A stretch of 64,000 nucleotides of DNA from an uncultured Treponema sp. (GCA_947165895.1 CAMVCB010000003.1:124001-188000), one strand, 5' to 3'; numbered from the stretch's first letter, positions 9,440 through 20,605 are shown. The notes: generated by a model from the letters alone, not told the origin. Program-made: numbers and translations.

Positions 9440-10198
9440 CTAAAACTGATTCAAAACAAAATGATTAATTGATTTCAGTCCTGTTTCCGAATCCGTAAAA
9501 TTATGGAACTTTTTATCTTTTAACAGGACAGAAAGATGAACGAGAGGCTCAGAAAAATCAGATACCTCAAAATCTCCCATGCTCACATAATCAATTACAT
9601 GAAGAAGCAGATCAAAATATTTATCTGTAGGGGTAAAAACTTCTTCTTCGGCAGTCTGCGTTTTATCAAGGATGAAGTCACAGGTCGATTCAATTCCGAG
9701 GGCATCGTCCTGAGGAAAAAGGGCGATTACAGGGTAAGGGACCTTCTGATTCCAGTCATCCTGATTTCTGGCAAGGGCAAGATGAGTATATTCAGGAGCG
9801 CCAATCAGAACTATTCCGGCAAGATCCAGCAAAGGATCAGAGATGATATTATAAAATTCGGTGGCATAAGAGTGTCCCCCGCGCTTAAAATCGTCCGGAA
9901 AACACAGGGGGAAAAGCATCGCGCCGCAATCGGCAAAGCCATATTTATCTTCAAGAATTTTAAGAATTTTTTCCTTTACTTCCGGAGAATTAAAGCTGTA
10001 GCCAAGAAGAACGATTATCTTTTTATTTGTAAATGCGTGATTTACAGGTTTTGTCGCAAAATCAGAAAGACTTGTTTCAGAGTCACTAATTGTAAGCTGA
10101 AGTGCACCGTCGCCGTTAACGTACTGATTCTTCTTTTTGCAGGAAATCAGATTAAGAGAAATTGCTATCAGACAGAATAAAATTAAACAGCGTTTCAT
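9440..10198 (-). CDS. Lipoprotein of unknown function (periplasmic-binding-like)
   Basis: MKRCLILFCLIAISLNLISCKKK lipobox. Confidence 0.6.
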   Translation of the reverse strand: MKRCLILFCLIAISLNLISCKKKNQYVNGDGALQLTISDSETSLSDFATKPVNHAFTNKKIIVLLGYSFNSPEVKEKILKILEDKYGFADCGAMLFPLCFPDDFKRGGHSYATEFYNIISDPLLDLAGIVLIGAPEYTHLALARNQDDWNQKVPYPVIALFPQDDALGIESTCDFILDKTQTAEEEVFTPTDKYFDLLLHVIDYVSMGDFEVSDFSEPLVHLSVLLKDKKFHNFTDSETGLKSINHFVLNQF

Positions 10199-10287
10199 GC
10201 ACTTATATTAATGAATTTGAAGTATCTTTGGAATGGGGATTAGAATACATTGGAATTTTTTCTATATTAGTGTAAACTTTCCTCACA

Positions 10288-11934
10288 ATGGCACTTATAA
10301 CTCCTATTCTGGCATTAATTGGTAGTTTGGGCTTTCTTCTTTACGGAATGAAGCTGATGAGCGACGGTATTCAAAAGAGTGCGGGCGAGCGTATGCAGAG
10401 AACCCTCAGTCTTGTAACGGGAAACCGTTTTGCAGCCATACTCACCGGTATGTTCATCACAATGGTGATTCAGTCTTCCGGTGCAACTACGGTCATGGTC
10501 GTAACCTTTATCAACGCGGGGCTTTTGACCCTTGTTCAATCGGTCGGGGTTATTTTTGGTGCAAACATCGGTACGACAATCACCGCATGGATTGTTGCAA
10601 TCTTCGGATTTAATTTCAAAATTTCTGCCTTTGCCATTCCACTTGTCGGAATCGGTTACTTCCTTTCAATCATAAAAAAATCAAATTATGCAAGCATTGG
10701 TCAGGCCATCATGGGATTCGGAATGCTCTTCCTGGGATTAAGCGGTCTTTCCGAAGTTTTTACTCCTGATCAGCTGGGCTTTTTATTCAAAATCAGGGGA
10801 GAGGGTGCAACTGCAATTCTTGCGGGCTTTTTTGTAGGTATCATCATCACTGCCCTTCTTCACTCTTCTTCTGCATTTTCTGCAATCGTAATTACAATGG
10901 CATACAACGGATTAATCAGCTGGGAGCTGGCAGCCGCAATGACACTGGGAAGTAACATCGGTTCTACAATCGACGCAGTCCTTGCTTCCATAGGCGCAAT
11001 TGCCGATGCCCGCCGTTCCGCTTTAATTCACGTTCTTTTCAACGTATTCGGAACCTTTCTTGCCCTGATTTTCTTCCACCAGTTCCTCGACCTTGTGATT
11101 TTCCTTACTCCAGGTCACGAACATTCGAACATCGCAATAAGAATTTCAGTTTTACATACAGTATTTAAGATTCTTTCCACAATTATCTTTGTTCCGTTTG
11201 TAAATCAGCTTGTAAAGCTTACACAAATCATGATTAAAGATGATAAAAACGATGGAAAACGCGTATTCAAGCTCGAATTCATCGAAACAACGGGTAAGGA
11301 CAACTTTGCAACTTATATCATCCGGGCCGAAAAGGCAGTTTCTGATATGTGCGACGTTGTTTCCGTAATGTTTGACCGCATTCAGATTGGAGTTACAAAA
11401 CGAAATTCTGACTACCTTGAAGATCATTACCTTGTTGCCGAACAGGAAGAAGATTACGTTGACCAGATGCATGAGCAGATTACCCACTATCTGATTAAGT
11501 GCAGCGGACTTCAGATTACAGACAAGCAGAGAAATCACGTTTCAAACATGCTGCAGATTGTAGACGAGCTTGAAAACATGAGCGACAACTGCTACACGAC
11601 AATCATGCTGATTCAGCGAAGTATCGAAAAGAAGATGAAATTCCAGACTTCCGATATGGAAAAGCTCCTGCCATACGTTGAGCTTGCCCGCCAGTTCCTT
11701 CAGTTCATCCATATCAATATCAACAAGCAGCTCACACAGGAAAAACTGGAGCTTGCCCGCGAACTTGAAGACGGAATTGACGCCTTCAGAAAAGACCTGA
11801 AAAAGGTTGCAAGAAAGCGTCTTGAAAGCGGTGCCGACGTTAAATCTGAGCTTCTCTACATCGATATGGTACGCCAGATTGAAAAAATCGGAGACAACTG
11901 CTTTAACATTTCAGAGGCACTCACCGCGTCATAA
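10288..11934 (+). CDS. Na+/phosphate cotransporter family with C-terminal PhoU-like domain
   Basis: 548 aa; LLYGMKLMSDGIQKSAGERMQRTLSLVTGNRFAAILTGMFITMVIQSSGATTVMVVTFINAG (QSS motif). Confidence 0.92.
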   Translation: MALITPILALIGSLGFLLYGMKLMSDGIQKSAGERMQRTLSLVTGNRFAAILTGMFITMVIQSSGATTVMVVTFINAGLLTLVQSVGVIFGANIGTTITAWIVAIFGFNFKISAFAIPLVGIGYFLSIIKKSNYASIGQAIMGFGMLFLGLSGLSEVFTPDQLGFLFKIRGEGATAILAGFFVGIIITALLHSSSAFSAIVITMAYNGLISWELAAAMTLGSNIGSTIDAVLASIGAIADARRSALIHVLFNVFGTFLALIFFHQFLDLVIFLTPGHEHSNIAIRISVLHTVFKILSTIIFVPFVNQLVKLTQIMIKDDKNDGKRVFKLEFIETTGKDNFATYIIRAEKAVSDMCDVVSVMFDRIQIGVTKRNSDYLEDHYLVAEQEEDYVDQMHEQITHYLIKCSGLQITDKQRNHVSNMLQIVDELENMSDNCYTTIMLIQRSIEKKMKFQTSDMEKLLPYVELARQFLQFIHININKQLTQEKLELARELEDGIDAFRKDLKKVARKRLESGADVKSELLYIDMVRQIEKIGDNCFNISEALTAS

Positions 11935-12068
11935 AAATCCGGCGGCAGGTAAAAATCCCCCCTGCCGCGCGGCAATTTTCAGTAATTTTCCTATCCGGTG
12001 GATTTTATCCTACAATTGGGGTATATTTTACAAAGCATTTCAGATAATAAAATAATTAGAGGAAATAT

Positions 12069-13199
12069 ATGGCTCTTGAATGTGGTATCGTTGGACTTCC
12101 AAATGTCGGAAAGTCCACTATTTTTTCGGCTTTGACTGCGGCTCCTGCTGCGGCAGAGAACTTCCCTTTCTGTACAATCGACCCTAACATTGGTATTGTT
12201 GATTTACCGGATGAACGCCTTGATTTTCTGGCTTCCATTCACAACCCGAAGAAGAAGACTCCTGCAAGCGTAAAATTCGTTGATATTGCGGGTCTTATCA
12301 AGGGTGCCAGCAACGGCGAAGGTCTTGGAAACAAATTTCTTGCAAACATCCGCGAATGTTCAGTAATTGCTCACGTTGTACGCTGTTTTGATAACCCGGA
12401 CATCATGCACGTGCGCGAAAATGCCAACGAAGCGGCTCCAATCGACCCGGAAACAGATATTCTTACAATTAACTACGAGCTCTGCCAGGCCGATTTGAAC
12501 ACAATCGAAACCCGCCAGGACAAGGTTACCCGCGCAGTACGCTCACTTGGAAAAGAAGAAGAAAAAAAATACGCTCCATGGACAAGTGCCGTTGCAAAAA
12601 TTAAGCCTCTTCTGCAGGAAGGTAAACGCGCTATCATGGCAGATTTGACAGATGATGAAAAGGCTGCCGTTTACGATATGTTCCTTCTTACAATGAAGCC
12701 GACCCTTTACGTTGCAAACGTTGATGAAGATTCGATAGAAGCCCAGACAAACAAATACGTTGAAGTTGTAAAAAAATACGCTGAAGAAGAAAAATCAGAG
12801 GTTGTAGTAATCTGCGGAAAGTTCGAAGCAGACCTTGCAGAAATCACAGACCCTAACGACCGCAAGGACTTTATGGACAGCGTTGGCCTTAAGGAAAGCG
12901 GACTTGCGACACTTGCCCGCAAGGCTTACCACCTGATGGGTCTGCGCACCTTCTTCACAGGCGGCCCTGATGAATGCCGCGCCTGGACAATTCACGCCGG
13001 CGACAAGGCTCCTCGCGCAGCCGGTGTAATCCACACAGACTTTGAAAAAGGCTTTATCCGCGCCGAAGCCTACTCCATCGACGACCTGCGCCAGTACAAG
13101 GACGAAGCCGCAATTAAAGCAGCCGGCAAGTACCGCCAGGAAGGAAAAGAATACGTCGTACAGGACGGCGATGTATTATTCTTTAAGTTTAATGTATAA
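12069..13199 (+). CDS. ychF: Redox-regulated ATPase YchF/OLA1 family
   Basis: [40 protein letters not shown]. Confidence 0.97.
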   Translation: MALECGIVGLPNVGKSTIFSALTAAPAAAENFPFCTIDPNIGIVDLPDERLDFLASIHNPKKKTPASVKFVDIAGLIKGASNGEGLGNKFLANIRECSVIAHVVRCFDNPDIMHVRENANEAAPIDPETDILTINYELCQADLNTIETRQDKVTRAVRSLGKEEEKKYAPWTSAVAKIKPLLQEGKRAIMADLTDDEKAAVYDMFLLTMKPTLYVANVDEDSIEAQTNKYVEVVKKYAEEEKSEVVVICGKFEADLAEITDPNDRKDFMDSVGLKESGLATLARKAYHLMGLRTFFTGGPDECRAWTIHAGDKAPRAAGVIHTDFEKGFIRAEAYSIDDLRQYKDEAAIKAAGKYRQEGKEYVVQDGDVLFFKFNV

Positions 13200-13204
13200 C
13201 AATT

Positions 13205-13247
13205 AAAAAGGCGGGTGCACTTCAGTGTACCCGCCTTCTTATTTTTT
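13205..13247. terminator. Terminator between ychF and convergent GH3 gene
   Basis: GGCGGGTGCAC TTCA GTGTACCCGCC followed by a T-rich run. Confidence 0.8.
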
Positions 13248-13260
13248 ATGCTATTATCAC

Positions 13261-16071
13261 CTAGTCTAAATAACCAGCCGCTACCGGATTGAAATTGAAG
13301 GTTGAAAACTTAAGCTTTTTCAATTCAATTCCGCCCTTTGTGTGCTCCATTCTAATCTTGTAAAAGCCCTTCTTCATTTTAATCTGAGTTGCATTTACAA
13401 AAATGTCGTTGCCGTTTGTTGTTCGGCATACAAAAGAAGCCATAGGCTTATCATTTATAAAGATGATTGTCGAAGACTGTGAAAGCGTATTTTCCACCTT
13501 GCACATTACTCCCTGAACTGAATAAATGCCGTCTTCTTCAATTTCAAGGCAATACTCTTTATTTTCTGCCGGAACAAAATCACTCTCACCTTTAAGCACT
13601 TCAAGAGAAGAAAGCTTTTCTGAACAAGGCTCCATGCTGTCAATCTTAATTAAATCACCAAGCGGACGCTTTGAAACAGGCGCATCAAGAATGAAGGTCA
13701 AAATACGAATAACAGCTGCCTGAAGTTCACCAAGGGTAAATTTGCCGTTTTCCAGACATTCCTTGATATTATCACCGTAGCTGTTTCTTTCAGCCCCGTC
13801 ATTTTCAACAACCATGTAAACATCGGTTCCGGCTCTAAGCATGGAAGCGCTGTTCTTTACAGAAAGGAAAGATTTATCTACGCAGTCATTCATAGAACAC
13901 CACCAGTCTGTCATTACAAGGCCTGTATATCCCCACTCCTGGCGCAAAATAGTATTTACAAGATCATAATTTGAAGCAGCCCAGTGTCCCTGAACAGGAT
14001 TGTATGAAGTCATAATGGAATTCAAGACACGGCCCTTAACGGCAATTTCAAAGCCCTTAAGGTAGATTTCGCGCAGAGCTCTTTCCGAAACTATGGCATC
14101 AGCCTTGCGGCGGGCAGTTTCCTGAGAATTCAGGGCATAATGCTTAATCGTACCGTTTGAACCGCCTTCATGAAGGCCTTCAATTTCTACACGGGCAATA
14201 AGTCCTGTAAGAAGCGGATCTTCAGAAAAATATTCAAAGTTTCGTCCGTTCAAAGGATTTCTGTGAATGTTGATTCCAGGTCCAAGAAGGGCATCAATAT
14301 TATTTGCAAGAAGCTCCTTACCTTCAAAAACGTAAAGCTCCCTGATTAAAGGAAGGTTCCATGTACAGGCAAGCTGAGTTCCAATCGGCATAAGGTTTGC
14401 TTCAGTTCCTGTATCCATACGGATTCCGCTTGGTCCGTCAGAACAGCCTGCAACCGGAATTTTGTAAGTATCATGAAGAACTTCGCTGAGTCCACCGTAA
14501 GCAGCCGCAATTCCCGGAGTTACCTTGCGGCTGAGCATTCCCTCGCCGCGAATCATCGTAGAAAGCTGGTCAACATTAAGCTGGGCAACAAAATCCTTCA
14601 AAAGCTTTCTGTCAGCCTTTACATCATCAAAGGTAAGCCCCTTGTTTCCTGTATATTTAATTTCTTCCGGCAGATGAGCCTGAATGCGGGCCGCCAAATC
14701 AACCTTTGTCAAAGGAACATCTTCTTCCAGCTCTTCAGCCTTACCCTCGTAGCAGGCCTTTCCCTGCTTAAGTCTGCTGAAGGCAAGGTCAGGAGCACAG
14801 GCCTGTTCCAGCTTTTCCAGAATGAGGGCAGATGAAAGATTTACAGCCGCTTTTCCATCCAGAAGAACTTCCTGAGCAGAGGCAAGGTCACTTCCGGCAT
14901 AAATGCTGTAATCGCCAGCCTGCAAAAGCCATGAATATGGATTGCCGGTAAGACCTGAATCATCATAAGAAGCCATTCGGGCAAGTTCAAAAGAGATTTC
15001 AAGCTTTTCTGTCTGACCCGGCGCAAGAAGCTTTGTCTTTGCAAAGGCGGCAAGCTGGCGGGCTGGAGTCTGCAAAGGAGCATTCGGAGCCTTATAGTAA
15101 AGCTGTACAACCTCTTTTCCAGAATATTTCTTACTGATGTTTTTAACATCAAGCTTTACGGTGATTACTGCGTCCCCTGCCTTAGAATTAAGGTCACCGC
15201 TGATTGTCAGCTCAGGCTTACCTAATTCAAATTCTGCATAGGAAAGTCCAAAGCCAAAGGGATAGAGCACCTTGTCTTTAGCAAAGGTTGAAAAATAACG
15301 GTAGCCGACATAAATATCTTCCTGATAATAATTAAGCTCGCCGGCAAAGTTTTTTGTAGAAGGATAATCTTCCAGCTTATAAGCGATTGTGTCTGTAAGT
15401 TTTCCGCATGGAGAGGTTACTCCGTCAAGAACATCAGCCGCAGCACGACCGCCTTCCTGACCTCCGTGCCATACGTAAATTGCCGCTGTAATATGACCCT
15501 TGAATTCCGGCTCATTAATCCATGAAGTATCCATAATCCCGCAGGTATTGAATACAACAGTAACTTTTTCAAAAGCTCCGCAAAGCACCTGGAGGTTTTT
15601 CTTTTCTATATCAGAAAGAAGCCAGCTTCCCTTTTCATTTACAAAATCACGGTCCTCTCCGGCAAGGCGGCCTATAACATACAAAGCCTTTCCTGATTTT
15701 TTAGCGCAGTCAGCAGCAAGCTTTTCAGAAATTTCCATATCAACCTGACTGAAGGGTTCAGATGCCCACTGTCCGTTTCCGTTATCAAAAGGATTGTCTT
15801 TAATCCAGCTGCGGTAAAGGTCAGCAAGCTCCCTGTTTACTTTTGCAAAGCCGCCTTTTTCTTCCAGCTCAATCAGAGAGTCAGTAAGATTTGTCGTATA
15901 AGGAACGTGAACAGAACCGCCCGAACCGGTTCCAGAACGGTAAAAATCAAACTGAATTCGACCGAAAACACTTACTGTATCATCATTAAGCAAAGGAAGG
16001 GTCTCTTTTTCATTTTTCAATAAAACCAGTCCTTCTCTTGCAGCTTCAATCATCTTCTCTGAAAATGTCAT
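13261..16071 (-). CDS. Glycoside hydrolase family 3 enzyme with inverted domain order
   Basis: GH3 C-terminal domain and Fn3-like segment precede the GH3 catalytic domain (GPGINIHRNPLNGRNFEYFSEDP...GLVMTDWW). Start at 16071 after GAGG preferred over 16089. Confidence 0.88.
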   Translation of the reverse strand: MTFSEKMIEAAREGLVLLKNEKETLPLLNDDTVSVFGRIQFDFYRSGTGSGGSVHVPYTTNLTDSLIELEEKGGFAKVNRELADLYRSWIKDNPFDNGNGQWASEPFSQVDMEISEKLAADCAKKSGKALYVIGRLAGEDRDFVNEKGSWLLSDIEKKNLQVLCGAFEKVTVVFNTCGIMDTSWINEPEFKGHITAAIYVWHGGQEGGRAAADVLDGVTSPCGKLTDTIAYKLEDYPSTKNFAGELNYYQEDIYVGYRYFSTFAKDKVLYPFGFGLSYAEFELGKPELTISGDLNSKAGDAVITVKLDVKNISKKYSGKEVVQLYYKAPNAPLQTPARQLAAFAKTKLLAPGQTEKLEISFELARMASYDDSGLTGNPYSWLLQAGDYSIYAGSDLASAQEVLLDGKAAVNLSSALILEKLEQACAPDLAFSRLKQGKACYEGKAEELEEDVPLTKVDLAARIQAHLPEEIKYTGNKGLTFDDVKADRKLLKDFVAQLNVDQLSTMIRGEGMLSRKVTPGIAAAYGGLSEVLHDTYKIPVAGCSDGPSGIRMDTGTEANLMPIGTQLACTWNLPLIRELYVFEGKELLANNIDALLGPGINIHRNPLNGRNFEYFSEDPLLTGLIARVEIEGLHEGGSNGTIKHYALNSQETARRKADAIVSERALREIYLKGFEIAVKGRVLNSIMTSYNPVQGHWAASNYDLVNTILRQEWGYTGLVMTDWWCSMNDCVDKSFLSVKNSASMLRAGTDVYMVVENDGAERNSYGDNIKECLENGKFTLGELQAAVIRILTFILDAPVSKRPLGDLIKIDSMEPCSEKLSSLEVLKGESDFVPAENKEYCLEIEEDGIYSVQGVMCKVENTLSQSSTIIFINDKPMASFVCRTTNGNDIFVNATQIKMKKGFYKIRMEHTKGGIELKKLKFSTFNFNPVAAGYLD

Positions 16072-16105
16072 AATTACCTCATCATTCAATCAAGTAGTAT
16101 TTACT

Positions 16106-16115
16106 AAAACGTTTT
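16106..16115. promoter_or_regulatory. Candidate LacI-family operator upstream of GH3 gene
   Basis: AAAACGTTTT, CG-centred perfect palindrome about 35 bp upstream of the start codon. Confidence 0.4.
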
Positions 16116-16249
16116 CGTGATAATCCATTATCTATGATTGCAGTAAAAAATACAAACTCTATGACACATAAAATAGAATATTTTTGCAAAAAAACTTTTC
16201 TTTTAATAATAAAAATCTATGTTATAATATTGAATGTAGAAATTTCATT

Positions 16250-18742
16250 ATGAGAATAAAGATATCTTCAAAACTTTTATTATCACTCGCAACTATTTTC
16301 AGTATTCTATGTCTTTTGACTGCGATTGTAATGATAATATTCTATACATCAGCTCAAAAGCCTAAAAAAAAGACCTTCCGTGAAATTAATTCTTTTCAAC
16401 GTGTTTTGCTGCTGCGCTCCTATCATCCCTCATATTTTACTTACGAAGCTCAGGACCGGGGCCTTGAAAAAGGTAAGTGTAGTGATGAAATTGAATATGA
16501 TATTTTTTACATGGATACAAAAACCTACAACAGCGATGAAGACCTGCTTATATTCCATGACTTTTTAAAATCCCGCATTGAAAAGAGAAAAAAATACGAT
16601 GCCGTACTTCTTACTGATGACCAGGCTCTAAAATTCGGACTAAAATATCAGGACGAGCTTTTTAAAGACATTCCTATGATTTTCTTTGGGATTAACAGTC
16701 TTTCTCTTGCGGAAGATGCAGCAGCAAATCCAATGATTACGGGATTTTTTGAAAATCAGTACCTTTCAAAGCTGATTGATATTGCCCTTAAACTTTTTCC
16801 CAAGAAAAAAACAATAGTTGCCATCCATGATAATTCAGAAGCAGGAAAAACTGACTGGGATGCCTTCAGCAGATTAAAAATGTCTAATCCGGCATATACC
16901 TTTATAAATCTCGATTCAACAGAATACAGCCAGGAAGAATTCATCGAAGAGCTCAAAAACATACCTGAAGATTCCATAATTTTTTACATGACAGGATATT
17001 CAGACAAATACGGAAATGTTTACACGATGAAATCCCGTACAGACCTTATCCTCAAGTATTCAAAAGCGCCTATTTTCAGAAATTATGTTGGCGGCGAAGG
17101 CTATGGTGTTCTCGGCAGCTATTACATGGATTTTGAAGACCAGTCACGAAAAGTGGCTGACCTTCTTGCAGATGTTCTCCACGGCAAAGATATTTCTACA
17201 ATCCCTCTTAATTATGAAACTCCGGGTCTTTGTGTTTTTGACTGGCAGCTTATGAATAAGGATAGGCTTGATTTTTCAAAGCTGCCAAAAGAAACAGTCT
17301 TTGTAAACTATCCTTATGAATCAATTCTTCAAAACAAGCTCCTTTTTTCTGCTATTTTTGTGGTTGTAATCGGACTTTTAATTCTTTCCATCACATCATA
17401 TATTTACTCTCTCCATACAAGAAAGATGAACAAGGAGCTTCTTATCTCCAGAAACAACCTGAAAAAAGCTGAAGAGGAAATGATTTACCAGATTCAGTAT
17501 GATGAAGTTCTTGATATTCTTAACCGCAAAACAATTACCCAGCGCATTCATGACGAAGCAGAAGACAAATCAGATTATACAATTTTAATCATAGATATTG
17601 ACGGCTTTAAGGCCCTTAATGAAAACTATGGTCACAGCTTTGCAGACAGTGTACTCCAGTATCTTGTTGCCCTGCTGAAGGATATGACTGTAAACCGAAA
17701 ATGCCTGCTTGGCCGCTATGGCGGTGATGAATTCATCCTTTATTTAAAGGATTTACGACTAACAGCAGATCACCCTTCTATCATCAAGCTTCTGGACGCA
17801 ATCAGGGCTCCAATTCCTTTAGGAGATGAAACTCTTGCTATTACGGCAAGTATTGGTATTGCCCAGTCTGATGACATTTCTTCCCCTGAACAGCTTATCA
17901 GTAATGCGGAAACAGCCATGTACGAGGCTAAAAACCACGGAAGAAACGGCGCAACCCTTTATGATGATGAAATGAAGGCAAATGACCGGGAAGAAAAGCT
18001 GATTAAGGAAAAGCTTGAGGCTGCCTTTAGCAATGACGGATTCTTTATGGTTTACCAGCCTAAGGTTGATTCAAAAACTAAGGAAGTTAACGGTTACGAA
18101 GCCCTTATCCGTATGAAGGAACCTGGAATGTACCCGGGAAAATTCATTCCGGTTGCAGAAAGAAACGGCTGGATCTGGAAAATCGGACGGATTACAACAG
18201 AGCTTGTCATCAGGCAGATGGCAGAATGGCGAAAGGCTGGAAAACGCATGCATCCTGTTTCCATCAACTATTCAAGCAATCAGCTTAACGACCATGGTTA
18301 TATTGATTTTCTTGCCGACCTGCTTAAAGAATACGGCGTACCGTCTGACTTAATTGAAATTGAAATTACTGAAGGACTCTTCCTTGAAAAGAGTGCACTT
18401 GCCGATGATATTTTCAAACGGTTTAAATCCATGGGCATCCGCCTGCTTATGGATGATTTTGGTACCGGCTATTCATCTCTGGGTTACCTCACTTATATTC
18501 CGGTAGATGTAATCAAGCTTGATAAATCTCTTGTAGACACATACCTTGTAGACGGAAAAGATTCTTTTATCCGCAATATCATTCATTTAATGCACGACTT
18601 GAACAAAGAAATGATTATTGAAGGTGTGGAGGAAGAATGGCAGTTTAACCGCCTTAAAGAATTCGGCGCCGACACAATCCAGGGATACTACTTCAGTAAG
18701 CCTCTTCCGGCAGAAGAAGCAATTGATTTTAAAGTTGAATAA
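16250..18742 (+). CDS. Membrane GGDEF-EAL protein with N-terminal ABC-type substrate-binding-like sensor
   Basis: Intact LGRYGGDEFILY and NGYEALIRM plus DDFGTGYSSLGYL; ATG at 16250 preferred over TTG at 16184. Confidence 0.88.
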   Translation: MRIKISSKLLLSLATIFSILCLLTAIVMIIFYTSAQKPKKKTFREINSFQRVLLLRSYHPSYFTYEAQDRGLEKGKCSDEIEYDIFYMDTKTYNSDEDLLIFHDFLKSRIEKRKKYDAVLLTDDQALKFGLKYQDELFKDIPMIFFGINSLSLAEDAAANPMITGFFENQYLSKLIDIALKLFPKKKTIVAIHDNSEAGKTDWDAFSRLKMSNPAYTFINLDSTEYSQEEFIEELKNIPEDSIIFYMTGYSDKYGNVYTMKSRTDLILKYSKAPIFRNYVGGEGYGVLGSYYMDFEDQSRKVADLLADVLHGKDISTIPLNYETPGLCVFDWQLMNKDRLDFSKLPKETVFVNYPYESILQNKLLFSAIFVVVIGLLILSITSYIYSLHTRKMNKELLISRNNLKKAEEEMIYQIQYDEVLDILNRKTITQRIHDEAEDKSDYTILIIDIDGFKALNENYGHSFADSVLQYLVALLKDMTVNRKCLLGRYGGDEFILYLKDLRLTADHPSIIKLLDAIRAPIPLGDETLAITASIGIAQSDDISSPEQLISNAETAMYEAKNHGRNGATLYDDEMKANDREEKLIKEKLEAAFSNDGFFMVYQPKVDSKTKEVNGYEALIRMKEPGMYPGKFIPVAERNGWIWKIGRITTELVIRQMAEWRKAGKRMHPVSINYSSNQLNDHGYIDFLADLLKEYGVPSDLIEIEITEGLFLEKSALADDIFKRFKSMGIRLLMDDFGTGYSSLGYLTYIPVDVIKLDKSLVDTYLVDGKDSFIRNIIHLMHDLNKEMIIEGVEEEWQFNRLKEFGADTIQGYYFSKPLPAEEAIDFKVE

Positions 18743-18788
18743 TTTTGACATAGGATAAATCATCTTTTTTTGATAAAATAGTCTTCCT

Positions 18789-20156
18789 ATGGATAACAGA
18801 GAAACATTTAAATCGCGCATAGGTTTTATTATGACCTCTGCGGGATGCGCTATTGGATTGGGAAACGTATGGCGTTTTCCTTTTATTACAGGTAAGTACG
18901 GGGGAGCTGTCTTCGTACTCTTTTATTTAGTTTTCCTATTAATTCTTGGTGCTCCAATCATGGTAATGGAGCTTGCTGTAGGACGTGCCAGCCGTAAGAG
19001 TTCAATCCGCTCATTTCACGTGCTTGAACCTCAGGGAAAAAAATGGCATTTTTACGGTTATATTTCAGGAGCCGGCAACTATCTTCTTATGATGTTCTAC
19101 ACAACGGTTGCGGGCTGGATGATTTCCTATATTTTTAAAAGTGCCAGGGGCGTATTTACAGGCCTTTCAGCCGACCAGATTGATGCAGTTTTTACAAGTT
19201 CACTTGCAAATCCATTCGAACAGATTTTCTTTATGGTGCTTGTAGTAGCTTTGGGCTTTATTGTTTGTGCAGGCGGTCTTAAAAACGGAGTTGAAAAAAT
19301 CTCTACAGTCCTTATGACAAGTCTTCTTCTTCTGATGCTCATTCTTGTTATACGTTCAGTAACTTTGAAGGGTGCCTCAGAAGGTCTTGCTTTTTATCTT
19401 AAGCCTGATTTTGGACGAATGGTAGAAAACGGGATTTTTGAAGTAATTTTTGCCGCTATGGGGCAGGCTTTCTTTACGCTTTCAATAGGAATTGGTTCTA
19501 TCGCAATCTTCGGAAGTTATATCGGTAAGGAAAAAGCTCTTACTGGAGAAGCACTTAACATTATCGGGCTTGATACTTTTGTTGCTTTAATGGCCGGATT
19601 TATCATCTTTCCGTCATGCTTTGCTTTTGGAGTAAATCCCGGAGCAGGTCCTAAACTTATTTTTGTCACCCTGCCTAATATTTTTAACTCCATGCCATTC
19701 GGACGTTTCTGGGGTACCTTATTTTTCATCTTTATGTCTTTTGCGGCTCTTACAACAGTAATTGCGGTTTTTGAAAATATTATTTCTTATGCAATAGATA
19801 TTAGTGGCTGCAACCGCCAGAAGGCAGTTTTTTTTAATCTGATTTTAATTCTGATTCTTTCGCTTCCATGCGCACTCGGCTTTAATCTGCTCAGCGGAAT
19901 TCAGATTCCGAAAATCGGGGACATTCAGGGGCTGGAGGATTTTATTGTTTCTGATAACCTGCTTCCACTTGGATCTCTGGTTTACCTTGTTTTCTGTACA
20001 AGCCGTTATGGCTGGGGTTATGATAATTTTATTGAGGAAGCAAACACCGGAAGCGGCTTAAAATTCCCAAAATCAATCAGATTTTATATCACCTGGATTC
20101 TTCCAATCGTCGTAATTGCTATCTGGTGTGCCGGCTACGTACAAAAATTCTTCTAA
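18789..20156 (+). CDS. Neurotransmitter:sodium symporter (SNF) family transporter
   Basis: FKSRIGFIMTSAGCAIGLGNVWRFPFITGKYGGAVFVLFYLVFLL. Confidence 0.95.
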   Translation: MDNRETFKSRIGFIMTSAGCAIGLGNVWRFPFITGKYGGAVFVLFYLVFLLILGAPIMVMELAVGRASRKSSIRSFHVLEPQGKKWHFYGYISGAGNYLLMMFYTTVAGWMISYIFKSARGVFTGLSADQIDAVFTSSLANPFEQIFFMVLVVALGFIVCAGGLKNGVEKISTVLMTSLLLLMLILVIRSVTLKGASEGLAFYLKPDFGRMVENGIFEVIFAAMGQAFFTLSIGIGSIAIFGSYIGKEKALTGEALNIIGLDTFVALMAGFIIFPSCFAFGVNPGAGPKLIFVTLPNIFNSMPFGRFWGTLFFIFMSFAALTTVIAVFENIISYAIDISGCNRQKAVFFNLILILILSLPCALGFNLLSGIQIPKIGDIQGLEDFIVSDNLLPLGSLVYLVFCTSRYGWGYDNFIEEANTGSGLKFPKSIRFYITWILPIVVIAIWCAGYVQKFF

Positions 20157-20230
20157 TATATAAAAAATTCTAAACCTTTTATTTCCATCTCCGATAAATA
20201 AGTAAGAATAAAAAGTCCCGGAGGTGGAAT

Positions 20231-20605
20231 ATGACTAGTTCACTTGGAAATATTAATGCTTATTCATATTCTGGCAGTATGTCAGCTGCTTCAGGAAAGC
20301 TTTATGTCCCTGTAAGTAAAACTGCTCTCCTTTATTCACACTTTAATCACGTTTCCGGTGTTGCAGCAAAACCGGGACAGAACGGTGTTTCAATCAGCAA
20401 AATTCAGATTTTGAACTCTCTTATAGACAGACTTTCGGCAATCAAAAATCAGCCGAAAGATTCAGTTACAGATATTTCTAACGAACAGGCAGATGCTCTG
20501 ATAAAAAATTACCAGCAGCAGATTCAGCAGGCAGTAAAACAAACTCCCTACATTCTGGCTGGGGCACAGCCACAGGCAGGAAGCTTGTTTCAGATTGATG
20601 CGTAA
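20231..20605 (+). CDS. Hypothetical protein, 124 aa
   Basis: Good RBS (GGAGGTG) before ATG; no family recognised. Confidence 0.6.
   Translation: MTSSLGNINAYSYSGSMSAASGKLYVPVSKTALLYSHFNHVSGVAAKPGQNGVSISKIQILNSLIDRLSAIKNQPKDSVTDISNEQADALIKNYQQQIQQAVKQTPYILAGAQPQAGSLFQIDA

Noticed and set aside
11941-11970. GCGGCAGG...CCTGCCGC hairpin after the NptA-like gene as a member of the repeat families
   Set aside because: Simple single hairpin lacking the conserved blocks of either family; probably a terminator-like structure without a clear T-run.
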